Shown here piece after piece: positions 16,657 to 24,537 of a stretch of DNA of 64,000 nt. Under the pieces are notes generated by a model. It saw nothing but the letters and a program-made list of their open reading frames with translations, was not told the origin of the DNA and did not search any database. Origin of the DNA: Streptomyces hygroscopicus (GTDB lineage: Bacteria > Actinomycetota > Actinomycetes > Streptomycetales > Streptomycetaceae); assembly GCA_002021875.1 (NCBI GenBank), contig CP018627.1:9672001-9736000 (forward strand), given 5' to 3'. Every line of letters begins with the position of its first letter. Positions within the stretch are counted from its first letter, which is position 1. The position numbers and the translations under genes were made by a program.

Positions 16657-16839
16657 TCAGTCATGGGTGGGGCCGGTTGCTGTGCCGTCACCCTCGCCGT
16701 TCTGCCGCGTGCGGCGGTGGTGGTGGTAGGCGCTGCGGACGTTGCGGGCAACGGCGATGGCCGCGGCGGTGAGGAGGGCGGAGGCGAGGTTGCCGGTGAG
16801 GTCGTGGAGGAGGAAGTCCTCCAGGTTGTCCCAGTCCAT
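16657..16839 (-). CDS. Small predicted membrane protein (hypothetical)
   Basis: Sixty residues: an acidic amphipathic N terminus (MDWDNLEDFLLHDLTGN), one hydrophobic segment (ASALLTAAAIAVARNV) and a His/Arg-rich tail. The composition and the regular GC3 bias suggest a real short gene, but there is no strong ribosome binding site. Function unknown. It lies alone between the LysR gene and the coiled-coil protein gene. Confidence 0.45.
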   Translation of the reverse strand: MDWDNLEDFLLHDLTGNLASALLTAAAIAVARNVRSAYHHHRRTRQNGEGDGTATGPTHD

Positions 16840-17029
16840 CGGTTGGTGGCGTCCCGTCTTGCTCGTGGATGACTGACGCCCTCACCGTTCTCCCAGGTCA
16901 AAGTGTTGCGGAAGGGTGCAACACCCGCCTGTCGGCACCTTTTTCCCTTGATCGATTTTGTCCGGTCCCGCCGGGTGGGGAGACTGGTACGCCCCGAGAA
17001 CGCGGGGTATGCCCGGACGGGGGGACGGG

Positions 17030-18292
17030 ATGGACGCTGAAGCCGCCGACGGCGAGTACCGGCTGGCGAGCGCTGCCTACGCCGAGGGACTGCGCGTCGC
17101 CTACCAGCAGATCCCGGACTCATACCGGACGTTCGCGCGCAGGCAGGAGGTCACCTTCGACTACACGGCCGTGTCGCGCTTCCTGTCGGGTGACAGGGTG
17201 GCGCCCCCGGAGTTCATCGACTGCCTGGCCTCGGTGCGTCGGGCCGTGAACGCCCCACTGCTCGCGGCGGAACGGGCGCGGCTGCGGGAGTTATGGCTGG
17301 CGGTGATGCGGACGAGCGGCAATCCCCACCACCGCCTCGCCTATCTGGAACATCAACTGGGCACCGTACGCGAGCTGCTGACGCAGGCGGAGGAACGGGC
17401 CGGCACCGACCGCCGGCGCTTCGAAGCCTTGCGGACCCGCCTCGAAGCCCTCCAGGAAGAGCTGGGGAAGGCACGCGTCGCCGCCGGCCGCGCGCGGGCA
17501 CTTCGCGAGGAGAACACCTGGCTGCGGCGTCAGCTCGTGGCAGCGGCCGACTACGTCAAGGACACCGAACGAGAGCTCGGGGAAAGCGAGCGCCGGCGCA
17601 CGGGCCTTCAGGAGACGGCCCGCCTGCTGGAGCAGGAAGTCGCCGTGCTCCGTCGGCAGGTTGAGTCCCTGCATCAGGAAGCACCGGCAGCCGTCCCCGC
17701 GGCCGCGGGAGGCGCCAGGGTCGGTGTCGGGGCCGCTGCCGGTACTCCGAGCGACCCGGCGGTGCGGACCCTCCCCAGGACGATCATCTCCCGTATCGCT
17801 TCTCACCAGCTCACCCGATGGCAGCGAGGCGTGGTGTTGGTAGCCGGTATCGGAGTCACCGTGGCGCTCACGTCGTGGATTCGAAGTTCCATCGACTGGC
17901 TTCCAGGGATGGACTACGCCAAGGGGGACAGACCTTCGGAGACCGCCAAGGAATGCAACCTGGAGACGGGCTGCTCGCCGGCCTACTGGTCGTGGAAGAT
18001 CCCCTCGGGCGGAGCGATCGAAACAACCTTCTGGCTCGATATCTCCGACAAGAGCCAGCAGCCTCGAGGAACCCTCGAAATCCTGAATGGAAATCGATGC
18101 GAGGGAACCGTCGAATGGGCCATCACCGCAGGTACCGGGCAGGTTTCGGCGGGCACGGTCACTGCCGGCAAGGCCACGTCGGTCACTGGCGGCGCGCCAT
18201 CCCACAGCGGCCAGATCACCATCTCCGCGCGGCGCACCGACAGCGAAGGATGCCAGGCAACCCTCTCCTGGACGGATGCGCGAGTCGAATGA
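17030..18292 (+). CDS. Membrane-anchored protein with cytoplasmic HTH-like and coiled-coil parts
   Basis: From ATG 17030 (after a GGGGGGACGGG stretch) the 420-residue protein has four parts: an N-terminal helical domain resembling actinobacterial HTH modules (YRTFARRQEVTFDYTAVSRF, VAPPEFIDCLASVRRAVN); a long coiled coil (about 95-225); one transmembrane helix near 264-284 (GVVLVAGIGVTVALTSWI); and an extracytoplasmic domain of about 135 residues with four cysteines (ECN, TGCSP, NRCEG, EGCQA), probably two disulfides. The topology suggests a one-component transmembrane sensor or a stress scaffold. I know no characterised homologue. An upstream GTG at 16958 would add 24 unlikely residues. Confidence 0.75.
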   Translation: MDAEAADGEYRLASAAYAEGLRVAYQQIPDSYRTFARRQEVTFDYTAVSRFLSGDRVAPPEFIDCLASVRRAVNAPLLAAERARLRELWLAVMRTSGNPHHRLAYLEHQLGTVRELLTQAEERAGTDRRRFEALRTRLEALQEELGKARVAAGRARALREENTWLRRQLVAAADYVKDTERELGESERRRTGLQETARLLEQEVAVLRRQVESLHQEAPAAVPAAAGGARVGVGAAAGTPSDPAVRTLPRTIISRIASHQLTRWQRGVVLVAGIGVTVALTSWIRSSIDWLPGMDYAKGDRPSETAKECNLETGCSPAYWSWKIPSGGAIETTFWLDISDKSQQPRGTLEILNGNRCEGTVEWAITAGTGQVSAGTVTAGKATSVTGGAPSHSGQITISARRTDSEGCQATLSWTDARVE

Positions 18293-18316
18293 ACTCCCGC
18301 CGTCGCCCGCGGGGCC

Positions 18317-18892
18317 TCAGCGGGGGATGAAGCGGTCGATCAGGAGGGCGAGGCGCTGGGGGACCTGGTCGGCGGGCATGCGTCCGGCACGGGTGAGGGT
18401 GACCAGTCCGTGCAGCGCGGCCCAGAACGTCTCGACGAGCAACCCCGGTGCATCGGAGCCCGCGTGGTCGTGGAGAGGGTCCAGCAGGGCCTGGTACGCC
18501 TCGCGCAGGGGGGCGGGCGTGGCCTCGTCGGCGAAGGGCAGGCCGTTGTCGAGGCTGAACATCGCGTCGTACAAGGCATGGTTGCGCTCGGCGAAGTCCG
18601 TGTAGGCGTGGGCCAGCGCGGTCACCGCCTCCCGGTCGGCGGGCCCGTCCGGCACCGCGGCGCGCAATGCGGTCTTCAGCTCGGCGAATCCCTCCAGCGC
18701 GACCGCCCCCACGATCTCGTTCCTGCTCCGGAAGTGGCTGTAGAGCACGGGCTGGCTGTACTCGATCCGCTCGGCGAGCCGGCGCGTGGTGACCGCGTCC
18801 CAGCCGTGGGCCTCGGCGAGTTCGCGGGCCGTTGAGACGATCAGCTTGTGGCGGTTGGCCCGCTCGCGTGCCTTGCGTTCGTGTACTGACAT
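18317..18892 (-). CDS. TetR-family regulator with WHG-type C-terminal domain
   Basis: The 191-residue protein has the HTH HKLIVSTARELAEAHGWDAV / TRRLAERIEYSQPVLYSHF and a C-terminal domain ending FWAALHGLVTLTRAGRMP, the tryptophan-His-Gly pattern of the TetR_C_33 group. It is divergent from a DUF1772 membrane protein gene, with two identical-arm operators between them. It probably represses itself and that gene. Confidence 0.88.
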   Translation of the reverse strand: MSVHERKARERANRHKLIVSTARELAEAHGWDAVTTRRLAERIEYSQPVLYSHFRSRNEIVGAVALEGFAELKTALRAAVPDGPADREAVTALAHAYTDFAERNHALYDAMFSLDNGLPFADEATPAPLREAYQALLDPLHDHAGSDAPGLLVETFWAALHGLVTLTRAGRMPADQVPQRLALLIDRFIPR

Positions 18893-18901
18893 GACCCGAT
18901 C

Positions 18902-18914
18902 CTAGCATCGCTAG
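18902..18914. promoter_or_regulatory. TetR operator copy 1 (CTAGC-N3-GCTAG)
   Basis: Perfect 5-bp inverted repeat with a 3-bp centre (ATC), 10 bases upstream of the TetR start. An identical-arm copy lies 51 bp away. Confidence 0.75.
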
Positions 18915-18952
18915 ACAATAGTGCGTCGGCAGGTCTATCGTCGCATCAGATT

Positions 18953-18965
18953 CTAGCGGTGCTAG
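18953..18965. promoter_or_regulatory. TetR operator copy 2 (CTAGC-N3-GCTAG)
   Basis: Same arms as the copy at 18902 with centre GGT, placed 31 bases before the start of the DUF1772 gene. The pair brackets the divergent promoters. Confidence 0.75.
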
Positions 18966-18996
18966 GAATCAGTGCTGGGAAACCTTTGGAGGGGAC

Positions 18997-19452
18997 ATGC
19001 AGGACGTATTGGCAGTCGTCACGGTCGTCGTGGCCGGAGTGATGGTGGGCGTGGAGTTCGCGGTGGCGGTGTTCGTCAACCCGATCCTCGACCGGCTCCC
19101 GAACGACGGCGGACTCGACGCTCGCAGCGACGGGGCGCGCGTCCTGGGCAGGGTCATGCCGTTCTGGTACATCGGCTCGGTCGTCCTCGGCGCGGTGTGG
19201 GCCGCGGTGACGTGGGGTGACGCGGGCGCCTCGTTCATCACCGCGGGCACGCTCCTGCTCGTGCTGAGCGTGGTGATGTCGGTCTTCCTGCTCGTGCCGA
19301 TCAATTCGCGCGTCGCGACCTGGTCGCGCGAGGGCGTGCCCGCGGACTGGAAGCAGCAGGTGGGACGGTGGGACCGGTTTCACTACGTTCGCGTGGGCGT
19401 CATCGTGCTCGCCTTCACGCTGTTCGCCGTCGCCCTCGTCCGGGGCGTATGA
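18997..19452 (+). CDS. DUF1772 (anthrone oxygenase-like) membrane protein
   Basis: The 151-residue protein has four hydrophobic helices (LAVVTVVVAGVMVGVEFAVA; FWYIGSVVLGAVWAAVT; LLLVLSVVMSVFLLVP; VGVIVLAFTLFAVALV) and the internal INSRVATW and WDRFHYVR motifs of the DUF1772 family, some members of which take part in polyketide anthrone oxidation. TTTGGAGGGG lies upstream of the ATG. It is the presumed target of the divergent TetR. Confidence 0.82.
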   Translation: MQDVLAVVTVVVAGVMVGVEFAVAVFVNPILDRLPNDGGLDARSDGARVLGRVMPFWYIGSVVLGAVWAAVTWGDAGASFITAGTLLLVLSVVMSVFLLVPINSRVATWSREGVPADWKQQVGRWDRFHYVRVGVIVLAFTLFAVALVRGV

Positions 19453-19465
19453 CCGATCCGCTGTT

Positions 19466-20227
19466 TCAGGTCCGCAGGTAGGACGCGCCGTTGAGGTCGA
19501 GCACGGCTCCGGAGGACCACGCGGCCTCCGGTGAGGCCAGGTAGAGCACGGCGGCGGCGACCTCCTCGGGCGTCCCGACCCGCCCGAACGGGCTCTGGCC
19601 CCGCAGCTCGTCCCCGGTGGGACCGGCCATCTTGGGGGCCTGCCGTTCGGTCGCGACGAACCCGGGGGCCACGGACGCCACCGCGATCGCGTGCGGAGCC
19701 AGTGCGACGGCCATCGACTGCCCGAAAGCGTGCAGCGCGGCCTTGCTCGCGCCGTACGCGGGGGAGTCGGGCTCGCCCCGGAAGGCGCCGCGGGAACCGA
19801 TGTTGACGATGCTTCCGGTCGCGCCGCGGTCGATGAGATGCCGGGCGACGCAGTAGGTCATGTTCGACGCACCGAGCAGATTGACGTCGATCATGCGGTG
19901 CCAGATCCGCTGCCAGTCCGCGTAGGACACATCGGCCACGGAGTGGCGGTTGTCGGCGGACGGGGCGATGGCGGCGTTGTTGACCAGCACATCGACCCCG
20001 CCCAGCGTCCGCACGGCCCCCTCGACGATGTCCTGCGCCGCTTGTGGATCACCCAGATCGCCGCCGAGCAGACAATGGCCGGAGCCGGGCAAGCCTCGCA
20101 AGGTGTCCTCGGCATCCGCGAGGCCGGTCGCGTAGTGCACCCCCACGCGGTCGCCCCGCTCGGCGAACGCGTGGGCCACGGCACGACCGATGCCCCGCGA
20201 CGCTCCTGTGACCAGCACCCGCCTCAT
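19466..20227 (-). CDS. Short-chain dehydrogenase/reductase (SDR)
   Basis: The 253-residue protein is a classical SDR: cofactor motif VTGASRGIGRAVAHAF, NNAA motif (VLVNNAAIAP), catalytic Ser in NIGSRGAF and YxxxK in AYGASKAALHA, then PGFVAT. The residue after the second strand region (VGVHYATG) is not acidic, so NADP(H) is more likely. The gene follows a truncated TetR fragment on the same strand, and an intact dyad lies 105 bp upstream of its start. Confidence 0.87.
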   Translation of the reverse strand: MRRVLVTGASRGIGRAVAHAFAERGDRVGVHYATGLADAEDTLRGLPGSGHCLLGGDLGDPQAAQDIVEGAVRTLGGVDVLVNNAAIAPSADNRHSVADVSYADWQRIWHRMIDVNLLGASNMTYCVARHLIDRGATGSIVNIGSRGAFRGEPDSPAYGASKAALHAFGQSMAVALAPHAIAVASVAPGFVATERQAPKMAGPTGDELRGQSPFGRVGTPEEVAAAVLYLASPEAAWSSGAVLDLNGASYLRT

Positions 20228-20331
20228 CGCGTGAACACCTTCTCATCCACGGGTAGATGCACGGCAGGACGCACAGACATGGAGCGGCTCCCTCGGCTCG
20301 GATGGCTTCAGACCTTGCAGCACCGCACATC

Positions 20332-20347
20332 CGAATGTCAACATTCG
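20332..20347. promoter_or_regulatory. Operator-like dyad CGAATGT-CA-ACATTCG
   Basis: A perfect 7-bp inverted repeat with a 2-bp centre upstream of the SDR gene, in otherwise non-repetitive sequence. The size fits a TetR operator, and a truncated TetR gene lies directly upstream. Confidence 0.65.
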
Positions 20348-20426
20348 ACATGTCCATCGCACCGCTACCGATCCGCGGCTGACCCCCAATGAGGCGGCGA
20401 GTTCGACCTCGCGCAGTGGCGATCCG

Positions 20427-20444
20427 GGCGGATCGTGATCCGCC
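20427..20444. terminator. Short hairpin after the TetR fragment
   Basis: GGCGGATC and GATCCGCC pair over 8 bp with a 2-base loop, 35 bases beyond the stop of the leftward TetR fragment. The following strand is G-rich. Confidence 0.55.
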
Positions 20445-20479
20445 GGGCGGGGCCGGGGCCGGGGCGGGGGCGACTCCTG

Positions 20480-20866
20480 CTAGGACTCGGTCTCGGGTGC
20501 GATCAGTGAGCGGGCCACCGCGAGCGCCGCTGCGTGGCGTTCCGCCTGCCGGCCGCCCAGTTCGCGTCCGCGTGCCGCGGCCATGATCACAGCGGACAGG
20601 GCCAGCCGTCCGCGCATCATACCCTCGGGCCCTCCGCCGGTGGCCAGTGCGCGGGTCAGGTCGCCCAGCCGCTGCTGGAGTGTGCGCGCGGCGGCCAGGC
20701 CCCGCAGGGCGTGCTCGTTGACCTGGGCGCACACCAGCGAGGCGCCGTGCTCGCCGCGGACCAGGGCGTCGAACTGCTCGACGGCTCGCATGCGGGTCGC
20801 GGCGGACGGCGGGTGGGCGCGTGCGGACTCGATGACGGCGTCGAGCGCCGGAAGCAGTTCTCTACC
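20480..20866 (-). pseudogene. TetR-family regulator, C-terminal half only
   Basis: The leftward frame reads LLPALDAVIESARAHPPSAA, then MRAVEQFDALVRGEHGAS and LAVARSLIAPETES. This is a typical TetR ligand-binding domain tail. Immediately upstream (20885) the frame hits a stop, and no HTH is present. An internal Met at 20791 could start a 103-residue peptide, but without DNA-binding helices. The break coincides with the start of another truncated gene at 20863. Confidence 0.6.
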
Positions 20867-21264
20867 GAAAGGCGTGGACGCTGGTCAATCTGGCCCAGGC
20901 CCTGTGGGGTAAGCCCGACCACACCCGAGGCGCACAGCGTGCCGTCGAGGCCACCGACCTGCTCCGCCAACTCGCCACCGAGAACCCCGGGAGGTATCGC
21001 GGCGGGCTGGGCGACTGGCTGATGTATCCGACGATCCCCTACCTGCGGCAGTCCGGCCGGAAGGGCCAGGCGCTCGCGCGGGCGCAGGAAGCCGTGGACA
21101 TCTTCACGGCGCTCAACGCCACGGATTCCGCGGCCTACGGGCCGAAGCTGGCGGCGGCGAAGAAGCTCGTCGCCGATATCCAGGCCGAAACGCAGTCCGC
21201 CGATGTCCAGTCCGCCGATGTCCGGCCCGGCGATGTCCGGCCCGGCGATGTCCAGTCCGGCTGA
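20863..21264 (+). pseudogene. C-terminal fragment of a TPR-repeat protein
   Basis: The rightward frame from 20863 reads YRKAWTLVNLAQALWGKPDH, then GAQRAVEATDLLRQLATENP and QALARAQEAVDIFTALNATD, helix pairs of tetratricopeptide type found at the end of large actinobacterial TPR/ATPase proteins. There is no start codon before 21022. It ends in five degenerate pentapeptides ((Q/R)(S/P)(A/G)DV). Its 5' end is lost at the same base where the TetR fragment is cut. Confidence 0.6.
21193..21261 (+). repeat. 15-bp tandem repeats at the end of the TPR fragment
   Basis: Two units CAGTCCGCCGATGTC, two units CGGCCCGGCGATGTC and a partial fifth encode QSADV/RPGDV repeats. The units differ in pairs, which suggests successive duplication events. 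Confidence 0.85.
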
Positions 21265-21287
21265 CGCGCCCGGGGTCGCGCCGGGCG

Positions 21288-22079
21288 TCAGCCCCGGTCG
21301 CGGCTGCCCGTGGTGTCGGGGCTCCGGTACGCCGTCGGCGGTTGGCCGAGGAGTTTTTTGAACGCGGCCGTGTAGGCGGCGGGGTTGTCGTAGCCGAGCT
21401 GGGTCGCGATGCGGGTGACGGGCATGCCCGCGGTGAGGTGCTGAAGGGAGTGCAGGACGCAGGCGCGTTGCCGCCATTGCGAGAAGCTCAGGCCGGTGCC
21501 GCGCTGGAACAGGCGGGCGAGGGTGCGTTCGCTGATGCTGAGGGCGGCGCACCAACGGGCGGGCGGGTCATGGATGTCCGGCTTCCGCAGGAACGCCTCG
21601 CACAGGCCGCGCAGCCGCGGATCGGAGGGCAGCGGCACATCGAGCGGCAGCGGGGTGAGGTTCTTGAGCTCGTGGAGGATGAGGGCCGCCACCGCCGCGT
21701 CGCGGCTGTGCTGGGGGTAGCGCGGCTCCATCTCCACGGCCTCCAGAATCAGCGCCCGCAGCAGCACGGAGACATCGACGGCCTGACACCGGGCGGGAAA
21801 CCACGGCACGGCGGTGGGCTCGATGTAGAGGCTGCGGGTGCTGACGCCCGTCATCGTGACCTGGTGTCCCGTCGCGGGCGGGATCAGCACGGCGCGGGCG
21901 GTGGGTATCGTCCAACTGCCGTCCGCCGTCTCGACCCGCATCACACCGGTGGCCGCGTACAGCACCTGGGCGCGGCGGTGCTCGTGCCGGACGAGCAAAT
22001 GATCCTGGGGGTAGTCAGTGCCGATGGCCAGCACCGCACGATCGAGGTCGTCCACCTCCGCGACCCGGATGTTGCGCAT
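21288..22079 (-). CDS. AraC-family regulator with N-terminal cupin
   Basis: The 263-residue protein has an N-terminal cupin sensor (HEHRRAQVLYAATGVMRVET, AVLIPPATGHQVTMTG) and a C-terminal AraC double HTH (ALSISERTLARLFQRGTGLS; MPVTRIATQLGYDNPAAYTA; FKKLLGQPPTAYR). This is the NimR-like architecture, whose members are often divergent from an exporter. Here it is divergent from a TauE/SafE permease gene, its likely target. Confidence 0.87.
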   Translation of the reverse strand: MRNIRVAEVDDLDRAVLAIGTDYPQDHLLVRHEHRRAQVLYAATGVMRVETADGSWTIPTARAVLIPPATGHQVTMTGVSTRSLYIEPTAVPWFPARCQAVDVSVLLRALILEAVEMEPRYPQHSRDAAVAALILHELKNLTPLPLDVPLPSDPRLRGLCEAFLRKPDIHDPPARWCAALSISERTLARLFQRGTGLSFSQWRQRACVLHSLQHLTAGMPVTRIATQLGYDNPAAYTAAFKKLLGQPPTAYRSPDTTGSRDRG

Positions 22080-22181
22080 ATCGCGAGGCTACGCGGGACC
22101 ACGCGTCCCTGTCTGCCACGCGTAGGAATATGGCAAACCGTCGATTGCCCGCCACGCCTGCTGGTCCCTAGCGTCTGACCA

Positions 22182-22994
22182 GTGCTGACCTCGTTCTCCA
22201 CTCTCCTGTTCCTCGGATGCCTGACCGGCATCACGACGGTGCTCTTCGGCTTCGGCGGCGGTTTCATCACGGTCCCCGTCGTCTACGGCGTTCTGACCGT
22301 GACGGCGTCTCCGGGAAGGGACGCGGACGCCATGCACATCGCCGTGGCGACCTCGGCGGCGGTCATGGTCGTCAATGCCGCGGCGGCGGCGCTGGCCCAG
22401 TGGCGGCAGGGCCGACTGCGCCGCGTGTACGTCTGGCCGCTGGCGGCGTTCATCGCGGTCGGCGCCGTCGTCGGATCCTTCGCGGCCACCTTGATCGGTG
22501 GCACGGCGCTGCGCCTGCTGTTCGCTGCCTACCTGCTGGTGACGATCGCCGACAGTCTGCTGAGGAAGGGCTTCCTCTCCGTGCCGCACCAGACGCGCCC
22601 GGAACCCCTGGGGCGGCGCACCACCACCCTCGGCGGCATCGGTATCGGCCTGGTGGCCGCGGGCCTGGGGGTGGGCGGCAGCGTCATGACGGTTCCGCTG
22701 CTGCGCCGCCGAGGTCTTCCCATGGCCGAGGCGACCGCCATGGCCAACCCCCTCAGCGTCCCCGTCGCCCTGGCCGGAACCCTCGTCTACGCCCTCGCCC
22801 CCGCCGCATCCGCCGGCCCGGGACAGCTTGGCTACGTCGATCTCACCGCGGGCGCCGCCCTGCTCATCGGATCACTGCCCACCATCGCCGTGGCGAGGCG
22901 CGTCACCGGCCGGGTCCCGGACCGGGTCCACTCCGTCGCCTACGTCGTCCTCCTCGTGATCGTGCTGATCGTGATGGTGACCATGGGAGTCTGA
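22182..22994 (+). CDS. TauE/SafE-family membrane permease
   Basis: The 270-residue protein has about eight hydrophobic helices in two related halves, each opening with a glycine-rich helix (GITTVLFGFGGGFITVPVV and GIGLVAAGLGVGGSVMTVPL), the signature of TauE/SafE anion permeases. Family members export sulfoacetate, sulfite or other organic anions. GTG at 22182 is the start. The divergent AraC protein probably regulates it. Confidence 0.87.
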   Translation: MLTSFSTLLFLGCLTGITTVLFGFGGGFITVPVVYGVLTVTASPGRDADAMHIAVATSAAVMVVNAAAAALAQWRQGRLRRVYVWPLAAFIAVGAVVGSFAATLIGGTALRLLFAAYLLVTIADSLLRKGFLSVPHQTRPEPLGRRTTTLGGIGIGLVAAGLGVGGSVMTVPLLRRRGLPMAEATAMANPLSVPVALAGTLVYALAPAASAGPGQLGYVDLTAGAALLIGSLPTIAVARRVTGRVPDRVHSVAYVVLLVIVLIVMVTMGV

Positions 22995-23048
22995 CGCGTC
23001 CGACGCGCCGGTCCCCGGACACGCCTCGTCGGTGCGAGGCGCGGCGGC

Positions 23049-23609
23049 TCAGCCCGCGTTCTGTGCGCCGAACCGCAGGCCGTCGAAGAGGATCGCCGTG
23101 ATCTGCACGGCTTCGTCCTGCCAGCCCTCCGTGGTGTGCATTCCACAGATGCCCCCCAGCGCGCGCAGCAGTGTGCGTCCGCTGACGCCGCCACGGATGG
23201 TGCCGGCCGCTGTGCCCGCTTCGAGTAGCTGCTGGAGAGCCTGTGCCATCCGGGTACGGGCGTCATCGAAGATCGGTGAGTCCGTCGCCATGATGCTCTC
23301 CAGAGCGACGGCCATTCCCTTGCCCACGGCGGCGTGCTCCACGAGCAGCAGCAGGAAGTGGCGCAGGGCCTCGTCCGGGGCATGCAGGTCAAGGAGTTTC
23401 GCGGGTGCGGCGCACAGCTCGTCGACCTCCTGGCGGTAGACCTCCTCGACGAGGGCCTCGCGTGTCTCGAAGTGGCGGTAGAGCGTCCCGACCGCCACTC
23501 CGGCCCGCCGGGCGATCTCTTCCACGTGAGCGTCGGCCTCGCCGGTGAGGAACGCCTCCCGCGCCGTGGCCAGGAGCGCCTCGCGGTTGCGGCGCGCATC
23601 GGCGCGCAT
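23049..23609 (-). CDS. TetR-family regulator divergent from an SDR gene
   Basis: From the Met at 23609 (MRADARRNREALLATAREAF) the 186-residue protein has a TetR HTH (VEEIARRAGVAVGTLYRHFE) and an SBP/TetR_C_30-type helical domain. A start at 23687 is possible but would lie across the divergent promoter and operators, so the shorter form is preferred. The dyad in the intergenic region suggests it represses the SDR gene and itself. Confidence 0.85.
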   Translation of the reverse strand: MRADARRNREALLATAREAFLTGEADAHVEEIARRAGVAVGTLYRHFETREALVEEVYRQEVDELCAAPAKLLDLHAPDEALRHFLLLLVEHAAVGKGMAVALESIMATDSPIFDDARTRMAQALQQLLEAGTAAGTIRGGVSGRTLLRALGGICGMHTTEGWQDEAVQITAILFDGLRFGAQNAG

Positions 23610-23637
23610 CGGACGTGACGACGGCAACAGTGCCTCC

Positions 23638-23692
23638 GTAAGGTGAGTCGGGTTCCGTTTATGTATAGTTTCCGGAGTCGGGTTCACTTTAC
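23638..23692. promoter_or_regulatory. Promoter/operator region between TetR and SDR genes
   Basis: GTAAGGTGA (23638-23646) and TCACTTTAC (23684-23692) form a wide inverted repeat with one mismatch. Inside are two direct copies of GAGTCGGGTTC (23645 and 23675, 30 bp apart) and a -10-like TATAGT at 23664-23669. The block is A/T-rich for this genome. Confidence 0.55.
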
Positions 23693-23707
23693 TGGAGGGG
23701 CACTCCC

Positions 23708-24481
23708 ATGACAGTTCCGGAAGAGGGGCTCAGCGGCCTTCGTGTGCTGGTCACCGGCGGCAGCCGCGGTCTGGGTGAGGCGACCGCCCGTCGATTCGCC
23801 GCCGCGGGCGCGACGGTGCTGACCGCCTCGCGCAGCGCGCCTCCGGAGGATCTGCCGGCCACCTTCATCCCCGCGGACCTCGCGACGGATCAAGGAGCGG
23901 CGGAGCTCGGCCGACGGGTCATCGACAGCGTGGGCGGGGTGGATGTCCTGGTCAACAACGCGGCCGCCGCGAGCGACCCGATGCCGACCCTGAAGCGGTC
24001 CGACGCGTCGTGGCGTGCGGACCTCGAGATGAACCTGCTCAGTGCCGTCCGGCTCGACCGGGCCCTGGTCCCGGGGATGGTTGAGCGGGGTTCCGGCGTC
24101 GTCGTGCACGTCTCGTCGATCGCGAGCCGTCTGCCGCAGCGCACCGAAGCGTCCTACGCGGCGGCCAAGGCGGCGCTCAACGCATACAGCCGCGAGCTGG
24201 CGACCGAAGTGGGAGAGCACGGCGTGCGGGTGGTGTGTGTCCTGCCAGGCTTTGTGGCCACCGAGGGCGCCGTCCAGCACCTTCAGCGCATCGCCGACCG
24301 GCAGGGCGTTGGCGTGGCGGAGGTGCGGCAGCAGATCGTGGATCACCTCAACGTGCCGATGGGCCGGCCCGGCGATCCCGAGGACGTGGCGGAGATGATC
24401 GCCTTCCTCGCATCCGGCCGCGCGAAGTGGCTCACGGGAGCCCAGTTCCGGGTCGACGGCGGCATCATCCCCGTGGCGTAG
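23708..24481 (+). CDS. Short-chain dehydrogenase/reductase
   Basis: The 257-residue SDR has cofactor motif VTGGSRGLGEATARRF, an Arg after the second strand (TASRSAP, suggesting NADPH), VLVNNAAAAS, catalytic Ser in HVSSIASRLP and SYAAAKAALNAYS, and a C-terminal GGIIPVA. GGAGGGG precedes the ATG. It is the predicted target of the divergent TetR. The 56-bp gap to the convergent LysR gene is G/C-rich with possible weak hairpins. Confidence 0.9.
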   Translation: MTVPEEGLSGLRVLVTGGSRGLGEATARRFAAAGATVLTASRSAPPEDLPATFIPADLATDQGAAELGRRVIDSVGGVDVLVNNAAAASDPMPTLKRSDASWRADLEMNLLSAVRLDRALVPGMVERGSGVVVHVSSIASRLPQRTEASYAAAKAALNAYSRELATEVGEHGVRVVCVLPGFVATEGAVQHLQRIADRQGVGVAEVRQQIVDHLNVPMGRPGDPEDVAEMIAFLASGRAKWLTGAQFRVDGGIIPVA

Positions 24482-24537
24482 GCCCAGCACCGGGCCCCCG
24501 GGGGGATTGCGCCGGGCCCACGCACACGCCGGGTGGG

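Noticed and set aside
16688..16885. Alternative 65-codon frame over the small membrane protein
   Set aside because: Pro/Arg-rich shadow frame without hydrophobic segment.
23610..23687. Longer start of the TetR gene at 23687
   Set aside because: It would translate the operator and promoter block; the Met at 23609 lies at the normal TetR N terminus.
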